Shown here: positions 1 through 8,318 of the stretch, piece by piece
How the letters are laid out: each line of letters begins with the position of its first letter
Numbering within the stretch: the first letter of the stretch is position 1
NCBI GenBank assembly: GCA_031289615.1
Contig: JAITPD010000017.1
Coordinates: 1 to 44,907, forward strand
Length of the DNA: 44,907 nt
Source of the DNA: Lactobacillaceae bacterium
Lineage (GTDB): Bacteria; Bacillota; Bacilli; Lactobacillales; Lactobacillaceae
Reading direction: 5' to 3'
Program-made: the position numbers and the translations under genes
Notes under the pieces: model-generated
What the model saw: the letters and a program-made list of their open reading frames with translations, nothing else
Databases searched by the model: none
Told to the model about the DNA's origin: nothing

Positions 1-111
1 TACCATGCTTTCATTAATATTGTGTTTCTCCGCGAGACTCCGTTGGCTCAAGCTGCCTGAAAGATATTCTTGCACAACTGTAACTTTCTGTTCAAAACTA
101 TATTTTGTCAT
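1..111 (-). CDS. IS transposase OrfA, N-terminal 37 codons (partial)
   Basis: The reading frame starts at 111 and runs off the window at base 1. The 37 residues begin MTKYSFEQKVTVVQEYLSG and include a helix-turn-helix typical of the DNA-binding start of IS3/IS150-group OrfA proteins (SQRSLAEKHNI). The same 37 residues are encoded at the right end of the window. The start sits just inside the element end, as expected for this family. Family assignment is by the look of the HTH and the TG terminus; the catalytic DDE part is not visible. Confidence 0.75.
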   Translation of the reverse strand, partial: MTKYSFEQKVTVVQEYLSGSLSQRSLAEKHNINESMV

Positions 112-165
112 AATAAAAGAGCTCCAAGTTGGTTAGATTTTGTCTAACTTTCTTGGAGCCCTTCA
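1..165 (-). mobile_element. IS3-family-like insertion sequence, left-end fragment
   Basis: The terminal 165 bases are an inverted copy of bases 44743-44907, differing at a single position (120 against 44788). The element ends in TGAAGGGCTCC at base 165, with the terminal TG expected of IS3-type elements. An imperfect hairpin (119-158) lies between that end and the transposase start. No target duplication can be judged because only one end is visible. The rest of the element is outside the window. Confidence 0.85.
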
Positions 166-185
166 ATCATGTCTAGCGCATAAAT

Positions 186-1577
186 TTACCCAACCCGCGG
201 GCGTTTCTTATAAATATAAGCCAATCCGTACAAAGTAATCAGCAAAACAAACATACCCTGCACGACGTATACCGGAATAGTGTTTCCAGTTACATAACTG
301 ATGAAAATTTGCATCAACAACGCAATCGTAATCGGTAACAGCCATTTGTAGTCAATCTGAATATGCATCAAATTTTTCCGTTCGAGATAACCAGCCCGGA
401 CAACCACCAAATACAAATACGTGATTGCGCCACTAATCGCCACGCCATACAAGCCAAAGAACTTACCCAAAATCAGCAAGAAGACCACGTTGACAATTCC
501 AGACGAAACCGTTGTCGTCAAGATGTCTTTCGTTTTCTTCGCCGCAATGAAGATGGTCCCTTGAAACGCCGCGACATTCGAAAGCAAAACCGTCAACGCC
601 ATAATTGGCACCAATCCCCAGACGCCATAATACGAAATCGGAAATGCAAACAAGAACATTGGCTTCACCAGCGCAACCACGACCGAAATCATGACAAAAT
701 GCACCATTACAATAAAGTGAAAGATGTACGTGTAAAATGCGTGTGCGTCAGCTGATTCGTACTCCTCAATCGCCGACATTTGCCAAGCCTGATTGAACAC
801 TCCGTAACCCATGCTGACAATCGACGGAATCTTGTTAGCCACAGCGTACAGCCCGTTTCCAGTCAGACCCACGAAAAGCAAAATCACCCAACGCGAAGCC
901 GAACTACTAACCCACCATGAAATTGCATTTGGAATCAGTGGTGCTCCATAGCCGATGAGTTTTTTCATATATTGTTTCGAAACCTTTGCAAAACTCAAAT
1001 AGGTCCACAGTTTTGAAGCAATTAAAACATAGATAAACGCAACTGTTTGTGCAATATTTAACGCCAAGAAGTAGCCGGTCAGGCCAAGATGAAAACTCGT
1101 TAAGAATAAAATCATCAATGATGCAGTCAACAACGAACTTATGATTCCTGTCATAGCAAAGCGTTTCACATGGCCAATCGCTCGTACAAATTCTTGGAAA
1201 AGAGCAAGTACAATCGTCATTACTAATTGCCAAAACAATAGAAATCCATAGTCGACAGGCCAAACTAGCATAATGATTGCTAAAACGACGAGCGAGATAA
1301 TCAATCCGACTGCGGTGATTACTGTTCCGTTCGACAACACCTCTGCCGGATCTTCTGTCTTATCCATTGTGAATCTGAAAACCGCGTCAAATGCACTCAT
1401 AGCAACGATTGGCATTAAAATTGAAATTACAGTCCACGACAAATCTGCAAAACCATAATCTTGCTTCGTCAAAATATGCGTGTACAGTGGCAATAGTAAA
1501 AATGTCACAAGCTTGCTGCCAAGCGTTCCAACGGCAAAAATCAATGAGTTACCAAATAATCGCTTAACTCTCCCCAT
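186..1577 (-). CDS. Wzx-type polysaccharide flippase
   Basis: A 463-residue, almost wholly hydrophobic protein with about 12-14 predicted membrane segments. It begins with an amphipathic MGRVKRLFGNSLIFAVGTL start and the LLPLYTHILTKQDYG motif typical of the polysaccharide transporter (PST/MATE-like) family. Such proteins flip undecaprenyl-linked oligosaccharide repeat units across the cytoplasmic membrane. It is the last gene of a four-gene minus-strand operon; its start overlaps the end of the preceding pyruvyl-transferase-like gene by 14 bases, suggesting translational coupling. Its stop lies only about 20 bp from the IS end at 165, so any further genes of the cluster have been separated from it. 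Family call is firm; the sugar substrate is unknown. Confidence 0.9.
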   Translation of the reverse strand: MGRVKRLFGNSLIFAVGTLGSKLVTFLLLPLYTHILTKQDYGFADLSWTVISILMPIVAMSAFDAVFRFTMDKTEDPAEVLSNGTVITAVGLIISLVVLAIIMLVWPVDYGFLLFWQLVMTIVLALFQEFVRAIGHVKRFAMTGIISSLLTASLMILFLTSFHLGLTGYFLALNIAQTVAFIYVLIASKLWTYLSFAKVSKQYMKKLIGYGAPLIPNAISWWVSSSASRWVILLFVGLTGNGLYAVANKIPSIVSMGYGVFNQAWQMSAIEEYESADAHAFYTYIFHFIVMVHFVMISVVVALVKPMFLFAFPISYYGVWGLVPIMALTVLLSNVAAFQGTIFIAAKKTKDILTTTVSSGIVNVVFLLILGKFFGLYGVAISGAITYLYLVVVRAGYLERKNLMHIQIDYKWLLPITIALLMQIFISYVTGNTIPVYVVQGMFVLLITLYGLAYIYKKRPRVG

Positions 1578-2631
1578 GCGTTTGCCCCGCGATCTGTTCC
1601 TTTAAATACGCCGTTACTTCTGCAAAGTCCGCCGTGAAATCAGGAGCAGCTTCATTTTCAACAGTTAACAGCGCCAATGCTTTAGGCAAGATTTCATCCA
1701 AAGATTCATCCTCAACCATCACAACATTTTGCACGCGCCCAGCCAACCACTTCACATAAAGATTGCGAATTTTATGATTGTTATTATCAAAGACAACCAC
1801 TGGAGTATGCGTAATAATACCAAAAATCATGCCATGTAGACGATCCGTCACAACTAATTTATGCTTGGCTATTTCGCGCAACTTATTTTTAACAATCCGC
1901 TCACGCCAAGAATTTGGCACAACAACCAGATGATTCGTCATAGTGTCAGACCAAGTGACCTGATGACTCCATGCCAAATGCGCCACCAAAGCATCCTTGC
2001 GCGCATCAACCTGGCGTTCCTTATCCTTGCGCATCAATACAATCACATCGTTTTTTCGCTCTGGTTGCTCATCAAACTTGTATTGTAATACAATGTCGGG
2101 CGTCAAAAACTTTGGCCCATCAAAAAATTCTGCTGCTTTTTGCAAACTAACTTCATCACGAAGCATCAGCGACAAATTTGGATTTGCGTTATATGCTTCA
2201 CGAGATTCTTGTTCAAAATCTGGATCATCAAAGCGAACGGACTGTGGAAATGAAAATACAACATTGTTTGTAAATGTACTAAAGACTTTTTGACGCATTT
2301 TTTCATGACCGGGCCACAAATCTCCCATGTTGCCACCACCATGAAATGCCAATACATCACCTGGTTGTACCAGTTGTTCTAAATCAGTGAATGCCCGATT
2401 AATTTGCTCTTCCGTAACTGGCACAATGGTAAATTGCGGAAAGCGCTCAGCCAAAAAATTTTGTTGTGCCAAAAAAATTGCTAGATCACCAATATTGCTA
2501 TGTTGTGGAGCTCCGAGGTGAAATAAGACTAGCTCATTTTTTCTTTCAAACTTGATATGGTTATTTTGCCGATCAATGATTTTTATCAAGAAATGGTTAA
2601 TGTACGCCCACGGTTGTAATATTTTTTTCAT
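1564..2631 (-). CDS. Polysaccharide pyruvyl transferase family protein
   Basis: 355 residues, the usual length of the PS_pyruv_trans family (CsaB/WcaK/EpsI-EpsO-like). Visible hallmarks are HLGAPQHSNIGDLAI near residues 38-52, the glycine motif HGGGNMGDLWPG at 97-108 and TDRLHGMIFG near residue 260. The family transfers pyruvate as a ketal, or acts as a related transferase, on cell-surface glycans in the cytoplasm before export. It sits third in the glycosyltransferase-flippase operon, about 20 bp downstream of a family 2 glycosyltransferase, and overlaps the flippase gene. The exact acceptor cannot be read from the sequence. Confidence 0.88.
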   Translation of the reverse strand: MKKILQPWAYINHFLIKIIDRQNNHIKFERKNELVLFHLGAPQHSNIGDLAIFLAQQNFLAERFPQFTIVPVTEEQINRAFTDLEQLVQPGDVLAFHGGGNMGDLWPGHEKMRQKVFSTFTNNVVFSFPQSVRFDDPDFEQESREAYNANPNLSLMLRDEVSLQKAAEFFDGPKFLTPDIVLQYKFDEQPERKNDVIVLMRKDKERQVDARKDALVAHLAWSHQVTWSDTMTNHLVVVPNSWRERIVKNKLREIAKHKLVVTDRLHGMIFGIITHTPVVVFDNNNHKIRNLYVKWLAGRVQNVVMVEDESLDEILPKALALLTVENEAAPDFTADFAEVTAYLKEQIAGQTHGES

Positions 2632-2650
2632 CAGAATCGCTCGCTCCTTT

Positions 2651-3622
2651 CTAAATTAAATTTTTAACTTTCTTACGTAACCAAGCTGGAACTGGCAGCA
2701 TTACAAAAACAATCTTAAACCACAAATTACGTTGAATTTTAGTGTGGGGCCGTTTTAGAAATGCACGAATTTCTGGCCTGAACTTAACTGCATTTTCTGT
2801 GAAAAATGTAACACCATTGTCAGCCGCTGTTTGAATAAGATATTTTATCACAACAGGCTCAATTTCAGGATATTTTTGAATCCGTTCGGCCAAATTATCA
2901 TTAATTAATACCGCAGAACGCCAATCTGCTGGGTTCAACGTTTTCATGATCGAACTCGACCGTTGGGCTTGAAAATAATAATCAACATCATTTTTCAAGA
3001 CAACGACGGGTGAGTTTTCCAGATAAACAATTGGGGTCGTATCAACATCTTCGAATAACGCACCTTCCGTGAACTTTAATGAATTTTTAAATAAAGCTAA
3101 CTCAGTAACGTAACTCCAAGCTGTGACATACACTCCATATTCTTCCGTGACCTGCCGAACCATTTCGGCGCCACTATGCACGGCCGTTTTGTTATAAATA
3201 TCACCATGTCCAGCACCATTTTCATTTGACTGAATCACGCCATCTTTAACACTGATATAGTCGAAATTGACGGTCTTTGCTTCTGGAAATTGTGTAAACG
3301 CTGCATCAACGTCCGCCAATAAAACTGGAGAAATGTAATCATCCCCATCTAAAAACAAGACGTACTTTCCTTGCGCCGCTTCGATTCCGGTATTTCTTGC
3401 TGCCGAAAGTCCGGCGTTTTGCTTATGAATCACATGAAAATTTTCATACTGTGCGCTGAAATCTTCAGCCATTTTTCCTGTCGCATCTTTTGACCCATCG
3501 TCCACGATAATCGCTTCAAAGTTCCGGTAAGTTTGTTCTGCCACGCTTACCAAAGTCTTTTCGATGAACCCTTCAATATTGTACGCCGGAATAACAACTG
3601 AATATTTAACTACTTCTTGCAT
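2651..3622 (-). CDS. Family 2 glycosyltransferase (polysaccharide synthesis)
   Basis: 323 residues with a GT-A fold start: YSVVIPAYN at 7-15, DDGS at 41-44 and the metal-binding LDGDD at 91-95. A basic, hydrophobic C-terminus (about 290-323) suggests attachment to the membrane surface. It probably adds one sugar to a lipid-linked repeat unit. It directly follows another GT2 gene, whose stop is adjacent to its start, so the two are surely cotranscribed. Donor and acceptor are unknown. Confidence 0.9.
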   Translation of the reverse strand: MQEVVKYSVVIPAYNIEGFIEKTLVSVAEQTYRNFEAIIVDDGSKDATGKMAEDFSAQYENFHVIHKQNAGLSAARNTGIEAAQGKYVLFLDGDDYISPVLLADVDAAFTQFPEAKTVNFDYISVKDGVIQSNENGAGHGDIYNKTAVHSGAEMVRQVTEEYGVYVTAWSYVTELALFKNSLKFTEGALFEDVDTTPIVYLENSPVVVLKNDVDYYFQAQRSSSIMKTLNPADWRSAVLINDNLAERIQKYPEIEPVVIKYLIQTAADNGVTFFTENAVKFRPEIRAFLKRPHTKIQRNLWFKIVFVMLPVPAWLRKKVKNLI

Positions 3623-4621
3623 TTATTTGTCACCTTTTTTAAAAATTTTTTTACCTTTTGATAAAGCGAGCGCCAAGCCATAAAAATGATGAAGATTCAG
3701 CCAAACCAAAAGTTGATACTTTAAATTTTTCTTCCAGTCTTGATAGTACTGGATTTTACGCCCCTGATTTACTTGCAATTGATATGCACGCATCTCTGAA
3801 ATTGCTCTATTTCGTTGCTCTTTTGGTTGCGTAGTTAACTTGCCTAAATGCAAAATATTTGATCCTAATTCGACGTTTACTAGCCGATAAATTTGCGCAT
3901 CATGCTCTGCTGACACTGTTATATTGCGCTCGCTGATGAAATTAAACATCGCGCTGAAGTCTGTCACCAAATCCAAATGATGGTCCAGCGCAACTTTTTC
4001 ATCGTGCGTCAAAGATTTTTGACTGCTACGATACCGATAAAGCGGTTTGTCGTTTGGAATTACAATGACGTCATTCGCTAACAATACAGCCATTGCAGCG
4101 AAACCGACGTCCTCAAACAACGTTCCCGCCGGAAATTTGATTTGCTTTAACAGTGTCGTCGAATACACTTTATTCCAAACGGCTGTGAACATTTTATCAA
4201 TTTCAGCTGACGAAGTATCCCAAATCCATGGTGTAAACTCATTGTCAGCAGAAAAGTACGTGAATGAAAACACTGCCATCACATTTTCGCGACCATTCAA
4301 AGCTTCATCTAAAATTGTTAAGGCGTTTTCTTCCAACAAATCATCCGCATCAACGAACAACGTATATTGGCCGGTTGCCTGTTGAATCCCATGATTTTTT
4401 GCATCAGCTGGTCCAGCATTTTCCTGCCATACGTATTTGATTCGTGAATCTTGGTCGATGAATTTTTTCATAATCACAGAAGTTTCGTCAACCGAACCGT
4501 CATCAATCACGATAATTTCAACATCAGTCAGAGTTTGTTGCAGGATTGAGTTAAGCGTTTCTGCAATTGTTGGTGCTGCATTATACGCGGGAACAATGAT
4601 TGAAAATTTTGTTTTTTGCAT
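3623..4621 (-). CDS. Family 2 glycosyltransferase, first gene of polysaccharide operon
   Basis: The protein is 332 residues when started at 4621. This start is chosen because GAGGGG lies just upstream and the conserved GT2 fold begins at once (FSIIVPAYN at 6-14, IDDGS at 39-43, VDADD at 90-94). The frame stays open back to 4876 through the hexanucleotide repeat, which would add an alternating Gly-Ile stretch. That extension is unlikely to be translated because the extended -10 promoter at 4668 lies inside it. A probable inverting glycosyltransferase of the EpsJ type for surface polysaccharide. Confidence 0.88.
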   Translation of the reverse strand: MQKTKFSIIVPAYNAAPTIAETLNSILQQTLTDVEIIVIDDGSVDETSVIMKKFIDQDSRIKYVWQENAGPADAKNHGIQQATGQYTLFVDADDLLEENALTILDEALNGRENVMAVFSFTYFSADNEFTPWIWDTSSAEIDKMFTAVWNKVYSTTLLKQIKFPAGTLFEDVGFAAMAVLLANDVIVIPNDKPLYRYRSSQKSLTHDEKVALDHHLDLVTDFSAMFNFISERNITVSAEHDAQIYRLVNVELGSNILHLGKLTTQPKEQRNRAISEMRAYQLQVNQGRKIQYYQDWKKNLKYQLLVWLNLHHFYGLALALSKGKKIFKKGDK

Positions 4622-4667
4622 TTTACGTCCCCTCGCACCTCTATCTTTAAAACTGGATAATTTTATG

Positions 4668-4676
4668 ATTATACCA
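4668..4676 (-). promoter_or_regulatory. Extended -10 promoter of the polysaccharide operon
   Basis: On the minus strand this reads TGGTATAAT, a perfect extended -10 (TGn + TATAAT), about 47 bp before the glycosyltransferase start at 4621. No good -35 is visible, as is common for extended -10 promoters. The same nine bases recur before the genes starting at 17447 and 18459. Confidence 0.65.
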
Positions 4677-4760
4677 TGGTGAACAGGTGTTTTTTGTGGC
4701 GACATTGTGAAGAAATATAATAAGTAAGTAAAATTTTTCGGTCGTTTTTTACAAAATTTT

Positions 4761-4843
4761 ATCCCTATCCCTATCCCTATCCCTATCCCTATCCCTATCC
4801 CTATCCCTATCCCTATCCCTATCCCTATCCCTATCCCTATCCC
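4761..4843. repeat. Hexanucleotide microsatellite, (ATCCCT)13.8
   Basis: 83 bases of uninterrupted ATCCCT units (AGGGAT on the minus strand). It lies between two divergent cell-surface transcription units, about 113 bp before the glycine-rich secreted protein and upstream of the polysaccharide promoter. Perfect tracts of this length are prone to slipped-strand length change. A 6-base unit keeps any reading frame but changes promoter spacing. Confidence 0.95.
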
Positions 4844-4854
4844 ATGATTATGAT

Positions 4855-4881
4855 TTGTCAAAAACAAAAAAAGCATATTAA
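4855..4881 (+). promoter_or_regulatory. Tentative promoter of the secreted-protein pair
   Basis: TTGTCA (4855-4860) and TATTAA (4876-4881) are separated by 15 bp, starting 11 bp after the hexamer tract ends. The spacing is short and the match only moderate. If real, the repeat would occupy the UP-element or activator position. Confidence 0.3.
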
Positions 4882-4917
4882 TTTGTTATTCTTTACTTAG
4901 ATAAAAATTTAATTAGT

Positions 4918-4929
4918 TGACAAGTGTCA
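4918..4929. promoter_or_regulatory. Small dyad before the glycine-rich protein gene
   Basis: TGACA and TGTCA arms with a 2-bp centre form an operator-like palindrome 27 bp before the start codon at 4956. It could also be a chance dyad. Confidence 0.3.
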
Positions 4930-4955
4930 TCTATAAGAATTAGGAGTGACAAATA

Positions 4956-6233
4956 ATGAAAAAAGCAATTATTATTACATCAATCAGTATTCTCACATTA
5001 GGCGCTTTAGCTACGACAAGTTTGTGGCATACAAACACGCAAAGTAAATATGCAGGAGCTCGTGAAATTAATCTCCAACTTGCTGCCCAATCATTGTTAC
5101 AAAACGGTAAAACTGACTCAGATATTACGATTCAAAAGACCGGTTACTATGTCGTGCAACTCCGAGGCGCTGATGGTGGAAGTAATTCTGGCGAAAATAC
5201 CAGTGGTTCCGCTAGTCAAAAAGGGACTATTTATTTTGATGGTGGCCGAGGGGGCTACGTTGAAGGTCTTGTCTATTTGACGAAGGATCAGACAGTTCAA
5301 GTTAACGTTGGTACTGCTGGTAGTGGAACTGGTCAGTATAAAGGCCCCACATTTGGTAATGCTGTTCAAGATTTAGCGGGTGGAACTAATCAAAACAGCC
5401 GCGATATCAATGGTGGAATTGGAATAGTTACCTCGTCTAAAGTAAGTTTATCTGTTGGAGGTAGTGGTGGTGGCTCAACAGACTTCCGCGTTAATGGTAC
5501 AAAGATGGCTGTAGCAGGTGGCGGTGGTGGCGCAGTAGCTATTCAAGGAACATACACAAACCAGCAGTATCCCACATATAATTCGGGAAGTGATTCTAAT
5601 CATTTAGGAACAGGTGGTAGTGGTGGCTTTGTCTACGCTGGTAATAATAACCCGAATGGACACGATGGTAATTATGCTAGTCCTAATAATCAAACTACTG
5701 ATCTGTTAGGTAAGGGGGCTACATTGACTGACCCTGGATCTGCTCCAGATTATTTTCCAGACGCTAAAAAATTAGCCGACAACTTTTACTCGTTTCCTGG
5801 AACTGCTGGAGATGTAAGTGGTGTTGGATATGGTGGTCGAACAAATATGGCCGGGACTATGGAAGACGGTAATTCCCGTTATTCTGGTGGTGCTGGTGGC
5901 GCTGGTTATCACGGCGGTAGTGCTGGAGGATCAGGTAAAGATACGAGTGGGGGACGAGACCTTATATGGCAAGCTTCAGCTGGTGGCGGTGGTGGATCAA
6001 GCTACGTAGATCTAGATTATAATAAAGACGTTACGAGCATTGTTAGCGTCATTCCAGAATTAAAAGATTTTAGAGATACTAATGCAGGTAGCACAGCAAC
6101 ATCAGTGTTTGGCGGTGGTCGTGCTCACAAAGACGGTGCTGCAAAAATTTACTTCATATCAACGCAAAACCCACTTCCTTCTACAAGTGATCAAGTTAGT
6201 CAAGACGCTGTGAAGATGAAGGCCACAAACTAA
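4956..6233 (+). CDS. Secreted glycine-rich protein
   Basis: 425 residues preceded by AGGAGTG. An N-terminal signal or anchor (KKAIIITSISILTLGALATTS, cleavage probably near residue 25-30) leads into a long glycine-rich region with runs such as GGSGGGS, AGGGGGA and SAGGGGGSS. The segment YYVVQLRGADGG near 70 resembles the opening of extracellular glycine-rich (PF12810-like) domains. There is no LPXTG or C-terminal membrane segment, so it is probably released or held by interaction. The downstream secreted protein starts about 20 bp after its stop, so the two likely form one extracellular matrix or adhesion unit. The function is inferred from composition only. Confidence 0.75.
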   Translation: MKKAIIITSISILTLGALATTSLWHTNTQSKYAGAREINLQLAAQSLLQNGKTDSDITIQKTGYYVVQLRGADGGSNSGENTSGSASQKGTIYFDGGRGGYVEGLVYLTKDQTVQVNVGTAGSGTGQYKGPTFGNAVQDLAGGTNQNSRDINGGIGIVTSSKVSLSVGGSGGGSTDFRVNGTKMAVAGGGGGAVAIQGTYTNQQYPTYNSGSDSNHLGTGGSGGFVYAGNNNPNGHDGNYASPNNQTTDLLGKGATLTDPGSAPDYFPDAKKLADNFYSFPGTAGDVSGVGYGGRTNMAGTMEDGNSRYSGGAGGAGYHGGSAGGSGKDTSGGRDLIWQASAGGGGGSSYVDLDYNKDVTSIVSVIPELKDFRDTNAGSTATSVFGGGRAHKDGAAKIYFISTQNPLPSTSDQVSQDAVKMKATN

Positions 6234-6253
6234 GAAACGGAGAGGTTAGCACT

Positions 6254-6742
6254 ATGATTCACAATCGTAAAGTAATCAAAAAAATATTATCATATGCACT
6301 TATCTTAACAACAGTTACTGTTGGCTCGACTTTTGCAAAATATATCAGCGACCCTGGTACAAATACCAGCAACACTCTAGTTTCAGGTTTTGATTTTGAA
6401 GCTACCATCCAAAAGACCAGTGACAACGGTAATGTATATCAATCAGTCATAGGTGACCAGCAACCGGGAGATCGTTATGGACAGATGGATGTAACCTATA
6501 ATGCAACAACCGTGTCAAACAACTACGAGATTAGAGTGACAAACACAACTACCCTGCCGATTAGGGTGTTGTCGATCACCAAGACAGGGGCTTTCAATGA
6601 ACAAATAACCATTGGTAATGTTAATACGTCAACCGTCATTCAACCTGGCGATTCGCTTAAGGTCGCAGATGTTGTCTTAAAAGGGGCAGATGCACTAACA
6701 GATGGTAGTGTAAATCTGCAAGTCAATTGCGTCCAAAATTAA
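6254..6742 (+). CDS. Small secreted protein, TasA/camelysin-like in form
   Basis: 162 residues with an N-terminal hydrophobic segment (about 10-27, ILSYALILTTVTVGSTFAKYI) followed by a beta-rich domain. The form is hydrophobic leader, then TFAKYISDPG, then a PGD-containing beta-sandwich ending in a QPGDSLKVADVVL strand. This resembles SipW-dependent TasA/camelysin-type matrix proteins, but the similarity is weak and no SipW-like peptidase is nearby. It is preceded by a purine-rich RBS (AACGGAGAGG) and paired with the glycine-rich protein. Terminator at 6773. Confidence 0.6.
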   Translation: MIHNRKVIKKILSYALILTTVTVGSTFAKYISDPGTNTSNTLVSGFDFEATIQKTSDNGNVYQSVIGDQQPGDRYGQMDVTYNATTVSNNYEIRVTNTTTLPIRVLSITKTGAFNEQITIGNVNTSTVIQPGDSLKVADVVLKGADALTDGSVNLQVNCVQN

Positions 6743-6772
6743 AAATTATGTTTATTTTCATAGATTCACGAA

Positions 6773-6804
6773 AAAGCACGGCTCGTTGCAAGTCGTGCTT
6801 TTTT
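6773..6804 (+). terminator. Rho-independent terminator (probably bidirectional)
   Basis: Stem AAGCACGGCT / AGTCGTGCTT with a 7-base loop, followed by TTTTT on the plus strand and preceded by AAAAA. It ends the secreted-protein pair and, from the other side, the arc operon, whose last stop is at 6842. Confidence 0.85.
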
Positions 6805-6841
6805 GGATGATTAAATTATTATTTTCATACCTCGTTCAGCG

Positions 6842-7783
6842 CTAACCAGCAACAATATGAGTTCCTGCATGATCATTCATTAAAGCTTCGACATTGTTTA
6901 GCCCCGTTATGATTGCCTCATTTCCAGTTGCCTTCACAAAGTCGATGGCCGCCAAAACTTTGGGAAGCATTGACCCCTTCGCAAACTGTTGATCTTCAAC
7001 ATAGCCATTCATTTCACTGACAGTCACCGTTCCCAAGCACTTTTCGTCGGCTTTACCAAAATTAATTGCGACATTATTCACAGCAGTCAAAATAATTAGC
7101 TCATCCGCATGAATCAACTCTGCAATTTTTTCAGATGTGAAATCCTTATCAATCACAGCTTCACTTCCGACGTACACACCATCTTGCTCAATGACCGGAA
7201 CTCCACCCCCGCCACCAGCAATCAAGATTGTGTCATCATCAACAAGCTTTGCAATTTCCTTGCTCTCAAGAATATTGATTGGCTTTGGCGACGCAACAAC
7301 CCGGCGATAACCTCGACCAGCATCTTCCACCATCGTCCACGTCGGATTCAATGTCTTAACTTTTTCAGCCTCAGCATGTGAATAAAATGGCCCAATTGGC
7401 TTCGTTGGATTGCTAAAGGCTGGATCGGTTGCATCAACTTCTGTCCGTGTCATAATGGTTGCAACTCGTTTGTCAGTTAAGCCAGCACTTGTTAATTCTT
7501 TATTTAACGCGTTCGACAACCACAGTCCAATTTCTCCTTGGGTCATTGATCCAACCGTATCCAGGGGCATGGCTGGATTTTTAGTTGACGAACCAGCTTC
7601 TTGTTGCAGTAACAAATTCCCAACTTGCGGTCCATTTCCGTGCGTGATCACGACTTGATAACCCTTTTGAACAAACTTCACGAGCTGTTTAGCAGTTGCT
7701 TCGAGTGCTCGTGCCTGTCCGCTTGCTGTCGGATCATCAGTTAAAATAGCATTGCCACCCAATGCCACTACGATTCGTTTCAT
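6842..7783 (-). CDS. arcC: Carbamate kinase
   Basis: 313 residues, the normal length. It makes ATP, CO2 and ammonia from carbamoyl phosphate and ADP, the energy-yielding last step of the arginine deiminase pathway. Family motifs are VALGGNAIL at the start, THGNGPQVGNLLLQQ near 46-60, IAGGGGGVPV and VIDKDFTSEKIAEL in the C-terminal half. It is the last arc gene; the structured repeat at 7822-8302 separates it from arcD, so its expression may differ from that of arcB and arcD. Confidence 0.97.
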   Translation of the reverse strand: MKRIVVALGGNAILTDDPTASGQARALEATAKQLVKFVQKGYQVVITHGNGPQVGNLLLQQEAGSSTKNPAMPLDTVGSMTQGEIGLWLSNALNKELTSAGLTDKRVATIMTRTEVDATDPAFSNPTKPIGPFYSHAEAEKVKTLNPTWTMVEDAGRGYRRVVASPKPINILESKEIAKLVDDDTILIAGGGGGVPVIEQDGVYVGSEAVIDKDFTSEKIAELIHADELIILTAVNNVAINFGKADEKCLGTVTVSEMNGYVEDQQFAKGSMLPKVLAAIDFVKATGNEAIITGLNNVEALMNDHAGTHIVAG

Positions 7784-7821
7784 ATTTTTCTCCTTTTTAT
7801 TTAACTTTTTTAGAGCCCTTC

Positions 7822-8302
7822 AAACACCTGTTCATTTTTCACTTGCGTGGTGGTTTTTCGATAAAGATAGTAAGTGGCGACACGGTCCCATTCGACTTTT
7901 AATTTCGTTAACACGAAATTTAGTCGAATTGGTGCCGCTACCTCGCTTTAAGGAGTGTGCACAAAGGCGTTTTGAGCTGTCGGGATAAGATTATTTTTAA
8001 ATTTGCTACCAAAGCGTAGCGACGTAGTGATTTGGAAAAGAAGCTTATAACCGAAGCTCAGCCTTTGTAAACACGATGATCACCTACTATCATCATTTCA
8101 ATCTACCACGCTTTGAATAAAATGACCATGGTGTTTGCTGGTCAGCGAAGCGATTCTGTCGTCGGATGACCGGCCCTTGCCGAATCTAGGCGAACTTTTT
8201 CACGCGTGCTTTAGCGCCGTGAAATTGGCAAATTATTTTGCCATTCGCCGTGACTCGTGCAGGGCAAATCCGAAACGTAAAGAATCTTTAGCGAAGCTGA
8301 TC
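7822..8302 (-). repeat. Structured interspersed repeat, copy 1 (arcD-arcC gap)
   Basis: About 480 bp filling the gap between arcD and arcC, in the reverse orientation to copies at 12587, 17528 and 23205. Module B (7822-8134) has AAACACCTGTTCA and GACCATGGTGTTT outer arms, then GATAGTA arms, ACAAAGGC / GCCTTTGT arms and two inner hairpins. Module A (8139-8302) has outer arms GGTCAGCGAAGCGATTCTG and CTTTAGCGAAGCTGATC and inner hairpins around GGCAAATTATTTTGCC and TTTTTCACGCG. There is no plausible coding frame. It would be transcribed as part of the arc mRNA. Confidence 0.88.
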
Positions 8303-8318
8303 AAGCAACTTTTATTCA

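Noticed and set aside
4678-4700. GGTGAACAGGTGTTTTTTG near the polysaccharide promoter as another copy of the structured repeat
   Set aside because: Only about 12 bases match a single arm of copy 1, with no partner arm.
4622-4876. N-terminal extension of the glycosyltransferase with alternating Gly-Ile repeats
   Set aside because: It is only the hexanucleotide tract read in frame. The extended -10 at 4668 and the RBS just before 4621 place the start at the canonical GT2 beginning.
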